Positions 28,701 through 38,575 of a stretch of DNA of 64,000 nucleotides are shown one piece after another; the first letter of the stretch is position 1, and every line of letters starts with the position of its first letter. Made by a program: the position numbers and the translations under genes. The DNA comes from Piscicola geometra (Eukaryota > Annelida > Clitellata > Hirudinida > Piscicolidae), in NCBI GenBank assembly GCA_943735955.1, contig OX030959.1:3405772-3469771 (forward strand), read 5' to 3'. A model generated the notes under the pieces. That model did not search any database and was not told the DNA's origin. It saw nothing but the letters and a program-made list of their open reading frames with translations.

Positions 28701-28897
28701 CACAACTTTTATCTTTCGCGTTTTCTTGTTGAAACAAAAATATAATTTGCTTCTTCAAACCTAATCATTTTTGCATCATTAACATCACATTCAATGTTGC
28801 AATCAGACTGACCTTTGGCGTAAGAGATGCTAGTGGAAGGGGTAGAGACGGTGAAGTTGGGAAAGACGATTACTAGCAAGAGCAGTGATGACCACAT
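3808..28897 (-). CDS. SUEL-lectin / CUB / sushi-like single-pass membrane protein, complete gene of 7 exons
   Basis: Exons on the minus strand: 28897-28813, 11671-11230, 11042-10861, 10354-9551, 6081-5842, 4989-4902 and 4597-3808. All have GT donors and AG acceptors, and phases 1, 2, 1, 1, 1, 2 match throughout, giving about 876 residues. Order: signal peptide (1 to about 20), basic Gln/Lys-rich linker, SUEL-type lectin domain (about 145-235), CUB domain with four cysteines (C259, C342, C413, C470) and a Gln-rich insertion, sushi-like module (C508, C532, C543, C556), transmembrane helix (about 586-611), then about 265 low-complexity cytoplasmic residues. SUEL domains bind galactose or rhamnose, or act in adhesion receptors, and CUB domains bind proteins; a cell-surface adhesion or guidance receptor is therefore inferred, ligand unknown. 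EVA1C and latrophilins also carry SUEL domains but lack this arrangement. It is divergent to the ROCK gene. Confidence 0.8.
4902..4989 (-). CDS. Lectin/CUB gene exon 6: transmembrane helix
   Basis: Codes for GILFVVSMGVIVGIVIGV, then FLLLGVLLYQKR: about 25 hydrophobic residues with small-residue G-x-x-x-G-type spacing, ended by a basic stop-transfer sequence. The phase-1 acceptor joins the G of the preceding exon and the phase-2 donor GTGAGT leads to the cytoplasmic exon. Confidence 0.85.
4990..5841 (-). other. Intron 5 of the lectin/CUB gene
   Basis: 852 bp, strongly AT-rich, no repeat array or second coding stretch noticed. Confidence 0.6.
5842..6081 (-). CDS. Lectin/CUB gene exon 5: sushi-like module and stalk
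   Basis: Acceptor CCACCCTCACAG, donor GTGCGA. It starts VIGCGFPIHPSP and continues KALLRCDL, TIIYCNEFSDWVGLNVTC: four cysteines with a Trp before the last, as in complement-control (sushi) modules, although shorter and more divergent than usual. About 28 Ser/Gln-rich residues follow as a stalk before the membrane. A second AG at 6036-6037 would put the exon out of phase, so the upstream acceptor is preferred. Confidence 0.75.
6082..9550 (-). other. Intron 4 of the lectin/CUB gene
   Basis: 3.5 kb, AT-rich, no coding exon found. A less AT-rich island at about 8155-8450 contains TGACGTAG and CACGTCAT elements resembling CREB/ATF half sites and may be conserved non-coding DNA. Confidence 0.55.
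9551..10354 (-). CDS. Lectin/CUB gene exon 4: CUB domain with Gln-rich insertion
   Basis: The 268-residue exon carries the CUB hallmarks: RITGYLASATW, NCSWILSVAPFQRINFSLIDF-type strands, a C413/C470 pair, and a closing VVVTMGG ... HFFLLKYE. Between C259 and the GYL strand is a stretch of about 50 residues rich in Gln, and between the two cysteine pairs an Asn/Ser-rich loop. The module is thus near 240 residues, against about 110 for an ordinary CUB domain. Acceptor TTTTTTTGCAG, donor GTGAGC. Confidence 0.85.
10861..11042 (-). CDS. Lectin/CUB gene exon 3: core of SUEL-type lectin domain
   Basis: Codes for CIQTSYNASGCGKDI, then EAYCAGRRSCRVMV, then GKCPSELKAYVELQYRC. The cysteine spacing, the C-x-G-x-x-S-C-x-V motif and the closing CP...K-Y-V-E-x-Q-Y-x-C signature are diagnostic of SUEL / D-galactoside-L-rhamnose-binding lectin domains. 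Acceptor CCACCAACAG, donor GTACGT, phase 2 in and phase 1 out. Confidence 0.9.
11230..11671 (-). CDS. Lectin/CUB gene exon 2: basic linker and start of SUEL domain
   Basis: The acceptor is TTTTTCGTACAG and the donor GTAAAG. Residues 30 to about 142 form a Gln/Lys/His-rich linker with dibasic sites such as HLVKRS that might be processed. From about 145 the SUEL fold begins: FCDWENLTMTC, then VEKVEYGRMKIGN, the strand and YGR-type motif typical of these lectins. An upstream in-frame ATG at 11741 gives a hydrophobic start, but that stretch contains the polypyrimidine tract and is better read as intron. Confidence 0.75.
12988..13011. repeat. Interstitial telomere-like tract (CCCTAA)n
   Basis: Four CCTAAC-type units in tandem. 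It matches the common metazoan TTAGGG telomere repeat, here inside an intron and far from any chromosome end. Confidence 0.85.
14362..15024. repeat. (ATGT)n tetranucleotide array, about 165 units
   Basis: Nearly pure TATG repeats over 0.66 kb with only a few interruptions (near 14370, 14492 and 14941). All frames are open because the unit has no stop on this strand or its complement, so the long frames here are artefacts. Confidence 0.97.
20576..20651 (+). CDS. Weak candidate terminal exon
   Basis: After a TATAATTTTAG acceptor-like site one frame reads FNALSNLSKVLPQLKQQC, then PPTKKA and TGA. The amphipathic translation and lower AT content are suggestive. There is no partner exon and no recognised family, so it may be chance. 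Confidence 0.2.
24625..24873 (-). CDS. Candidate Cys-rich exon, unknown
   Basis: An open frame of 82 codons without an ATG starts after an acceptor-like AACCCTCAG and ends at TAA. The first 37 residues contain ten cysteines (TCCCNLCHDRHFEFASTC, then LCPPRCICFCLC). The rest is a helix-forming segment (SKIRQVILERVEAYSEQWEL). The length without a stop is notable in AT-rich DNA. No family is recognised; it lies inside intron 1 of the lectin/CUB gene on the same strand and could be an alternative exon, a decayed gene, or chance. Confidence 0.25.
   Translation of the reverse strand, partial: RARKTCCCNLCHDRHFEFASTCLCPPRCICFCLCFIANLLWSNALSKIRQVILERVEAYSEQWELWKTKLEQKIQQVSRHSF
25590..25732. repeat. 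(GT)n microsatellite, interrupted
   Basis: GT dinucleotides with periodic TTTG and TATG interruptions. Confidence 0.95.
28813..28897 (-). CDS. Lectin/CUB gene exon 1: signal peptide
   Basis: The ATG at 28897 opens a typical secretory leader (MWSSLLLLVIVFPNFTVSTP), followed by eight residues and a GTCAGT donor in phase 1. The split G joins GA at 11671 to give Gly29 in the frame of exon 2, which otherwise lacks a start and a leader. The open frame extends a little upstream through a GTG; I chose the ATG because it places the hydrophobic core immediately after the start. The distance to exon 2 (17 kb) means the link should be confirmed from cDNA. Confidence 0.65.
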
Positions 28898-30296
28898 CGT
28901 GAATGCAACCACTGTTTTTTCTAATGAAAACTGGAATCTGGCAGTAGTGAAATTTTATTTGTGTATGAGGAAAGTTTTGAAATAGTCATGGTTTAGGAAG
29001 AAATTTTCTTTTGTGGTGAAAGGTTGTCATGAAATAAATATTTTTTAAATTTCACTTTAAGGAATAAATGCATTAAGTAATATTATTGCAAATTCTATTA
29101 TAAAATTTTTTAGAAGATACCATAAGTATTATTAAAAGTGAAAGAGTAAAAATAAAATATAAATTTTGTTACGAATGGCAGCTCAAAAAGCCTATTTTAA
29201 CTATCTAGAAGAAAAATGCAGGTACTTTCAGCTGGGTGCTGGTCATGTTAGAAAGAAATAAAATAGTGTTGATTTATTACGCTGTATTTCCAATCGCCCG
29301 TGGTCATTGCCGGGGGCTGCCTAATTGAACGAATAAACTAAGACCAGATGATAAAGTGGACGAATAAAAAAGATGGCTGAAAAAATGAAGGGATGGATGA
29401 GTAAATGGACAGGTGGAATAGATGGATGGACGATTGGAATTTGAATTTAAAGTTTAAAAGTGTAGATGATAGATATGTTTTTCTAAATATCTCAACAAAT
29501 ATTAAATTATGAATATAACTCTCAAAAGGATGGCAAACTCAATAAGGAAAGAGAAGATGGCTATGATGGATGATGGAGTTAATCGGTGTAGATAGTAAGA
29601 AATGAGAAAGTATTCGATTAAGAATTTCGCTTGACGATGTCCTTGAAGTGACAGGCTATTTATGAATTCAAATAATTACAACTGTAATTTTAATTTTGTT
29701 TAAAATTTTCGTTTTCCATCAAAATGCAAGGAATAAAAAAAGTAAGTTATAAAGATTTATAAGATAATAGTATTTCTTTGCTATTTTTTGTTGTTCATTA
29801 ACTAAACTTAAACTATTGAGAGAAAAAATATTTTTAATGTTATTTTTTTCGAAAAAACTATGAGATAGAAACTTTTACAATTCAAAAAGAATTCTATTGC
29901 GCTATCTGAAAAGATGCCCAAATGAAATACAACGTGAACATGTGCGATTAGAACGGAGATTATTCAAAAGGTAGTTGACCTAGTTAGGGTCTAACGACCT
30001 ACTTAAGGTTAAAGGTAAGTTAGGTTAACTTTATTTTAGTTGGTTTATTTATAAAAACTTTTTATAACAACAAATAATCAACTTAATGTTTACGTGACTT
30101 TTCAAACTTATTCTTCGTCATAGCAATTCTCAAAGTGGTTCCGCTCTGCTTTTCGATCTTCTTTTATTTTAGACGTTTCAGAGAAAATTTATTATTCTTA
30201 CGTCTATCTGAGGGTGAATAAATATTCATATTTTGAAGTTTAAAATATATATATATATAAAATTCTTTCTACCTGCCTTTCTAACCCAGGAAACAA

Positions 30297-30356
30297 TAGA
30301 GTTTAACCTCAAATATTTTATTTAAATTTTAATAAAATATTTGAGGTTAAACTCTA
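30297..30356. repeat. Perfect palindrome, 26-bp arms
   Basis: Arms starting TAGAGTTTAACCTCAAATAT are exact reverse complements, separated by an 8-nt TAAATTTT loop. The element could form a cruciform or hairpin, or be the core of a small inverted-repeat transposon. Confidence 0.95.
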
Positions 30357-33300
30357 AAATTTAAAAGAAGTAAGAATAAAAACAACCTACGACTAATTAG
30401 GGCTCAATGGTCATACTAGGTTTGAGAAATAAATTGTAAGATATATTTTTTGAATGATTTAATTTTCTCTTAACTTAACTTTAATTAACATTTTTGAAAC
30501 AAGATAAATATTTAATTATTTAATACTACAAATTACAATTTAAACTTATTGTTAAAAAAATAATAGCAATAATCTATTTCCTTAAAAAGTTAGATTTTTT
30601 ATGCAAACGGCTCGTTTAATCTGTCATTGGGCCTTGCATGAAAAGAGATTTAGTAAATCTTGCAACATATCAAGCTTACTGAAATTAATAAGAAGCAGAT
30701 TTAATTGAGACGATGATTACTCTAACTTATTTAGGAAAAACTTAATTGGTTCAAACATGCAATTAAAAAGTATATAGAAAAAAATGTAAAAGTAGTTAAA
30801 AATGATTTTTAACACCGTCATTTTAAAGCCTTTATTAAAGGTTTTTTTCCAAGACTTTAATATTTAAATACTTCAAACTATTTTTTTAGAAGATGAAGTA
30901 TTTTTTGAGATTAAAAAATAATATTTTAATTTTAAGTTAACGATGTAAATTTTTCAGAGTTGTTTAAAAATGCTAATCAAGTCTTTCAGTTTTAATAATC
31001 TCACTTCGAATTCACTTATTCAGAACACGTGCAGTTTTTCAAAAACATAAAATGAATGTATTGGCAACTTTGAAGAATTCCGTGAATAAAAACACCTTTT
31101 TGTGATGACTATTTATAGAAATGTTTTAAATTATTTTCTGTAGATTTTATTAAGAATTTTCTAAAAGAAAAGTCTCATGATCTAGTAAAATCAATTATAA
31201 ATGATAAACAAGATCATCAAATAACTCACTGTTCGTTGGTGCTTGTAGAAGATGGAAAAATATTTGCAAATATACACAAAGTTTACATTATGGTTTTTAT
31301 TTCATAGAATTTTCTTTGGTGTTTGATGTCACTTGATAAAACTATTTATATAAAAACTTAACATGTCTCATTTGATTAGATATAAAATACATATAAATAC
31401 CTTTGATTTGAATATTTTTTAAAAATATTGACATTTAATTTCAAAGTTAGTTTTAAATTGCAAATTCCTGAAACATGTAATATCTGGTTTCAAGATTTCT
31501 GTGCCAAGCAACGTGTTGAGTCTATATATAATACAAAAGCACACGCGACGATGTTCGCATGTGTACAAGCATACAGAAGAGAAGTAAATAAAATAAAAGA
31601 ATTTCAACAGTCGTTAAAAAACTCCAAAGCATTCCATTTAGAATGAATTCATAGTCTTTAAATCAGACATTCAGAAGCAGAAGTGTATCGGAAATGATGC
31701 ATACACCCGATCATGCAATTTCGCTTCCTCGCTAATTAATTCTTTCATGCTTCTTTAACATTTCAACATATTCCGCTTTTCATTTATGAACTTTTTTTAT
31801 AATGAGTAGATATACTTTAAAAATTTAATTTATGCAAATTATATTGTTGAAATATTACAATTTTAATCAGGTTACAATGAAAGTAGGAAATATTCTATGT
31901 TTCATTATCTTAATAGACGATAAGACACTTAAAAATATCAAAAAATACTCACAAAAATTTAATTTGTTTATATTTAATTAAGGCTTTCTACAAAGAGCAT
32001 CATTTCAAAAATGTTTCCTCCTTTAGATACGGTTCTCCGCTTAGAACTTTCAGCATTTTTTATCTATGATGCAGTATTTTTTCTGTTTCAAACATCCCAC
32101 GTGTTTCCCACATTCAACTATTGCTTTTTTCTCAGACTCATCTTTTGCTCGTCAGCCACTAAGCCCCAAAATCCCAAACGTGTGTAAGGTATTTAACAGT
32201 TTTATGCGAATTTTATGTCAAGGAATTTCATTTTATACATCATTCAGTTTTTAAAATATTTTCCATCAAATTAAGAAGACATGTTTTTCATTTTTTGGTA
32301 TTCATTATTCAAGCAATAAAATGTTTAGTTTTAATATTTACAAAAATAATATTTCTTTATTTTTCATCCTATTTAAGACCTAGACTTAAAAATGAAATTA
32401 AATTCTGCATTCACGACATTAAGAGTTTCCCAAATGTTTTATCTGAAAACTTATGTGATACTTATTTTGAAAACTGGTTTTATTTTTTCACTATTGACCT
32501 ATCTGACTCTTGTTTCTCACAATCACTTTTGCTTACGACTCTTGATGAATCACTCACTCAATATCATTTTCTTTAAAAAAAACAATAATCATTAAACTAC
32601 CAATATGAATGTTATCTAGAGAAGAACTAAAGAATCATTCATGATTTTAATTGAATTTTTAGCGTCTTCTAACTTATCTAAAATCCGCATATTATTTTTT
32701 TATGTTTAACTTTGTATGAACTTTTCTGCAGCCTGATGAATCTTTATCTTCTTCGTTGACACGTCTACACTCAATAAGCCCATTTTCTATTTAAAATGCG
32801 TCTTAAAATTAATAAGAAATAATTTTCAAATTTTAAAAATCATTTAAAAAACTAGATTTCAAAAAATTCTATTCAGAACCAAATTAAAGGTTTTTAACGT
32901 TTTCTCAATTAGTTCATATAATTTTCTACATTTGTACAATGAAATTTATGAAAATAGTTTTTAGAAAAAGTTTGATTTGAATTTTGTTTTATATTTTACG
33001 ATATTACTTTTAAAGTTATTTCCTATAAATAAATTTAATATTTCACAAATATTTTTTAATAATTGTGTTTTTTGTAGTCCACGTCATTAATTTTTTGAGA
33101 TATTAACTAAACATCACTTGAGATTTGAAAAACTAAATTAAGAGACCTTGTCAAAAACTAAAGTTCATTTTCATTTGAGTGACGCGAACTTAAAATCAAA
33201 AAAAGTTAATCTTTAAAAATACGATAAAAAACGTCAAACAAAAATACGATTTTATAGTATTTTAAATTATTTCAATTTATGTGTTCCAGCTATGTTTTGT

Positions 33301-35962
33301 TTAAAACTAATACTTTTTTCAAAATCGATTGCAGTTCAAATAAATATTTCGAGTAAACTCTATTGACATTAACGACTGACGCTAACTTTAAGTTTGCTTT
33401 GATATCGAATACACTTTTACAACGACTCTCAGGGGCTCCATTTGCAACGTTACATTTCTGCACCTTTTATTGATAACTCTACCTAGCTATTATCCCTCTC
33501 TTCTATTCCTTTCTCTGCGCTTTCTCATTTAAGAAGTGGCAAAATTCTATTTTAAATTTTATTTAGTTTAGGGTGTTTAAACCAGCGAAGGTCTTTTGGT
33601 TTTCATTGTTGTATTTTTTAATAACTTAATGACACTTTAGTATACTTGATTCAGTTAAAATATTATAAACTTTTATATTTCAAAAACCGATAACAAACTT
33701 GAAATACTTCATTTGAAACGGATAATGTGTTTTTAATTAATTTTTTAATCTTCTTCAAACTTGATTTTAGCTTACTCTCAAAATCAGCCACATGATTCGT
33801 TTTCTATGCCTTTTAGGTCTTGTAAGTAATGCAGACTTCCATAATAGTTGAGATGACATAGACCTTCAAGATGCTTCACTACATGGCTTTCTCGTAAATC
33901 AAACAGTTTTAATATTTATAAGAAAAAGTTAATGTTAAACAAATTTGATGGCAATAAATTAAAGCTATGTGTATACTGACAGATGCTAACTTATTAAAAA
34001 GCATGAAAGTCTACCTTCGGAAAATTAGAATAGAAAAATAACTAAGAATAACTTTGAAAGTATTTTCAGCTGTATATAAATTTTTAATAAGAACAAAAAT
34101 GCATTATAAACAGAAATGTAGCTCTGAAATCTTGTTCCCAATTTTTAAAATACTTTTTAAACGTCTAATAAAGAAACTAATTAAAAATATGTTAATGTGC
34201 ATTTTTTTGTATTAATATAAAAAATGACACGCTACAACTCTAAAAAGCCATGATATACAAAAATACTCTTTATAGATGACAGTGATACGCAGTCTTGGTA
34301 AGGCTCCTACTAGGAGCTTTCAAAGAGAGATGTACGGTGTGATAGATGGCGCTGTGGAAGAGCAATGACGTTAGGGGGTTGTTTGAATTAATTGGCACGA
34401 AAGGTCACTTTATACGAGCCTGTTTAATGAGATAAGCCCCCATTATAGTTTTAGGAGGGCTCACACGGTGTAGTTAGTTTCAATTTTAAAGGTTTTTTTC
34501 TCTAAAAAAATGGTTCTTACATTTTTTTCGTTTATTTGTATAATTGACCGAGAACATCTAAATATTTGTTGATTTTTACAATTCATAGTTCATTTTACCA
34601 AGTTATATTTTTAACACGCGTATTTAGAAAATATCTAGAAAAAAAACTATTCAATTTTCTACGTTTATTTATATTTTGATTACTCTTACGTTTGAATATT
34701 CAGATTTTTGTTTCTTTTAATTTCCTGCTTCTTAGTCCACATGTGCAATAGATTTATGCATGCATTCGAATATCACATTTCGTTGCTTTTTTATACTTTC
34801 CATGCCTTGTCTTTCTCAGCGAGCAGCAATTAAAAATTGTTTGTCGACTTTTTTGAATCAAATTGATGACTAAAATTTTCCTACCTTAATGCTTCTTAAT
34901 AAATAATGGAAAAGATCATTTGTTAAATTTATTGCATACTCATATTGCATCAGATGTTGGCAGAAAATGAAGAAACTCAATTTTTAAAAGCATTAAGATT
35001 AAATATAAAAATTAATCAAACTCAATATTAAGGTAAATTTTCGGCGTGTTCAATAAACGTGTTTTTTCGCCTTCCAAGCGCTATTAGTCGATTCTTCAAG
35101 GGGCGTCGATAAATTGCTGTGTTATATGATTTTTAATAACGGTTAATCTTCAAATCCCACACATGGCTCCCATGCAGCACACAACTTTGCCTTCTTTGTG
35201 CCGACGTGTCTTTCTAAGACATTATAGAATGCTTATTTGTATCTGTGTGTTTGTCTGCATGATCGTGAAAGTCTCGAAGGATCTCGTGTATATAAGGAAT
35301 AACGATATTTAAATTCAGTTTGTTCTAATTAAACAGAACGAAGTTGTGCTCTACTGAGCATGCTATCTTTTCGTTTTTATTTGAAAAAGTTAATTGAAAA
35401 ATTCATTAAAATTTCATCAAATGTGAACTCTAAATTAATTAATTATTTTTTTTATTTAACTTTTTTTTCGTCAAAAAACAAAAAATTTCAAAACATTTTA
35501 AGTTAAAAAAACTTTTAAAAGGGTTAAAAATTAATATTTTTTCTGCTTTTATAAATGTTTCAAATGTTCCAATATATCATGTATCGTATTTTAGATTTTA
35601 CCTCAAAACTTCGATTTTTTATTGTATCTCCATTCTAAATAAGTTCACTGTCAAAAAAAATTTTAAATTCTAAGAACTACATTAGCAATTTAAAATAATT
35701 TATAAACTTAGGAAAAATGAAGTTTTTCGCCAATTAAACCCATAATCTACCTGAAAGATGAATTAAAAAATGTTTAAAACGTAAAGTTTACAATTTTAAA
35801 ATGATTTATTAAATATTAAATATTTATTTGAAATTTTAAAAACCTGAAAAATTTTTGCAATAAATGTGACGCAAAAATCTATTTACATTGAAAAGCCAAG
35901 AAGTTTTATTCAATGAATATTATTGCTCTAACGTGGAAGGTACACATTTTTATACTCTTAAG

Positions 35963-36005
35963 AAGGGGTGGCGATCTGCTGCAAATCTTCGAGGATCCTA
36001 CCCAG
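35963..36005 (+). repeat. Dispersed repeat copy A
   Basis: Contains GCGATCTGCTGCAAATCTT followed by GAGGATCCTACCCAG. A closely similar segment lies in inverted orientation at 49208-49253, next to a decayed retrotransposon, so this is probably a fragment of the same interspersed family. Confidence 0.7.
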
Positions 36006-36041
36006 CATGAATGATCTTGAGGGGAAGGTCTTCGGGTCCGG

Positions 36042-36325
36042 ACCCCCTTCCCCCCCCCCTAAAAACCATTTTAAAACTTCTGTTTTGATACGAATATTTA
36101 AATAAGAAAAAAACAGTTTTGTTTTAGACAGCTATCACAATAACTACACATACTCACAATGTATTACTATATAAACATTCTATTTTATGCCATGTTTGAT
36201 GATTCTGTTTGTACCAAAACAAGAGTTTAAAAATTATTTTAATGAAAACAGTGAGATGGGGGGGGGGGTCCACATTAGGACAAAAAGTGGGAAGATCCGG
36301 CACCAGGACCCCCCCCCTCCCAGGA
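36042..36325. repeat. Poly-C / poly-G tracts
   Basis: C runs at about 36042-36060, a run of about ten G at 36256-36266, and another C run at about 36309-36320. The opposite-polarity runs could pair in single-stranded nucleic acid. Confidence 0.7.
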
Positions 36326-38429
36326 TCGCCGTTCATGCTCTTAAGACTCATACAAGTTTTCAAGACAAATTATTAAATAAAAATAAAAATTTCAAATACA
36401 CAACATAGCCAAGAAACTTTATTACTTTACAAGTTTTAAAATATGATAGATTTCGTTTATTCAATGTCGACCAAAGCTGCTATATTTATTGATAAAAACT
36501 AACCAATACAAAGAAAAGTTCTTAAGTTGAATAATCATTATTTAGAATGCTCCAAGAATTTCAATAATCAAATAATTTAATTAATAAAGGAAATAGAAAT
36601 AAAGACGCCATTGATCAAGCTTATTCCAAGCAATCTTTTAAACCGATGAAGCCAGTCACTCTAAGACATGCTATTGAAATGTTTGTAATATAATACAATC
36701 CGAGAGAATCATTATTGCGTTGATGAAACATCCAGGATTATGTCCCCAAAAAATTCATGAGAAAAACGATAACTATTGAAGACAATAGCTCAATGAAATT
36801 AATGTTTTAAACTTGAAGAAGGATCTAAGAGAATTTGAGAATTAGCTTCATAGGCATAAGGAGCAGGCTTGTCTTTCAATTACTTCGTGCGCAAAGATGC
36901 ATATCAGTCTCGGCAAGAAAGGCAGTCGGAGCAGCACGTAGGTGCTTTATGTGCCACATCAATCAAGTCTGGAACTATAAGCGGTGTTAAGAGAAATGGA
37001 TATTGAAATGTTTAATAATGAATGTTTTGAAATGTTTGAAAATGAATATTTAAGAAATTTGAAACATGATTTTTAAGAGCTATCAACACTGCTATTAGTG
37101 TGTGGGAATGTATCAGCAGTTGAGAACTGCTAAAATATTTGCTTGAAGGCTCAAAGACATGGACTAATCCAGCCCTCTGGAAAGTTTAAATGTTTGATGT
37201 TCTTCGAAAATTTCAAAAGTTGACATTTTATGTGTCTAAAATGGATTTTGAAAAGTGATGAGTTAATAGACATTTTTATGTTACTTAAATCTAGGAATAA
37301 ACTCATTATTTAAGAATAAATAAAAAAAGATTAAAATTCCAATTTTGCAATTTATTAAAAACAATGCTTCAAAATTATAAAACCTAGTAATAACCTCCTA
37401 AACTCACACTTCCAAAATAAGTTTTCAAACACGTTTGATTGATAATCATAAGCATTCTTAAATAAAGTCTCTAGTTTAATGTTAGGTCATCCAATAGAAA
37501 AGAAAACTCAACAAAATTATATGAAATATCCTCTCAACTATCATACCGCTACATCGACAGCAACAACCTAACGCTCTTAAAATGGCACGGTTGTTTGCTT
37601 GATGAACGAGGCGTTGCTGATTGAGGACTGGGAGTAGGTAGAAAATGAGATTCTGAATGAATAGATAATATAATTTTAAAACTTAACAGTTGAATAGATG
37701 GTGGGTTAAATAGATTGATCTTTAATGATGGACAGATTGATGGATGTATAAAACCTAGTTATTGTTTGTTGAAGTCAATGGAAGTATGAGTTACGACCCA
37801 GTGTCTCAGCCATTACACCATCAACATTCATTGGTGGTTTTAAGGCTTACCATAGAGTTGTTATGGCTGTAGTGGTGGTGGTTGAAAGTTGTTCGTTTGA
37901 ATGCGGAGAAACCTTAGCCGCTGAAAATTGGAACTCGTAGAGTGGGATCAATGCCGAGAAGTCAATGAACATCAGGGTCTTCTTTTGGCAGCACGTGCTC
38001 AGGGTTTCTTAGTAGAAGTTAACTTTTTAAAAATCTAAATATAATTTTAATAAGGATTTTTAGTTGTTTTTAATTCAATTAACGTTAGCAATATTTATGG
38101 TATTTAGCGTTAGAGAGTTAACTTCAATTTAGTTCCATTGAAGATATGCAAAAGATTAGTTAAAAATTAATCTTTTAATTATACAATTTTAGAATAAGAT
38201 AGAAAGATAATGATGATTAGGATATAATCGAGTTTGTTTATTGACAATTATATTTCTTCTCAATCAAAAAAACACATTCTACAAGTTAACACAGTTTTTT
38301 TAAACTTTAAAATAGCTTCAATTTGTGATTTGTTTCATCTGATAGGTCTTGTCGAATGCAGGCCTTGATGGCCATCATGCGTCTGTGACCACTGAGGTCA
38401 TATACCTCTTTAATGGCACCACGACACGC

Positions 38430-38575
38430 ATGTGTTTGTGAGTGTGTTCGCAAGTGTGTTTGCGTGTTTTTGTGAGTGTGTATGTGTGCTTTTTTCATGA
38501 GTGTGTTTATTTGTTTGTGTGTATATTTTTATTTTACTGTGTGTTCGTTTGTTTGTTTATGTGTATGTATGTGAT
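38430..38575. repeat. GT-rich low-complexity tract
   Basis: Degenerate GTGTTTGTGAGTGTG-like units. Confidence 0.7.

Larger units (their letters stand above)
11672..28812 (-). other. Intron 1 of the lectin/CUB gene (17 kb)
   Basis: Contains a CCCTAA tract (12988-13011), the (ATGT)n array (14362-15024) and a (GT)n array (25590-25732). Three weak coding candidates lie inside it: 20576-20651 on +, 24625-24873 on -, and open frames around 21112-21447 with no recognisable domain. The rest is AT-rich, without identified features. First introns this long commonly hold enhancers, but none can be assigned from sequence alone. Confidence 0.55.
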
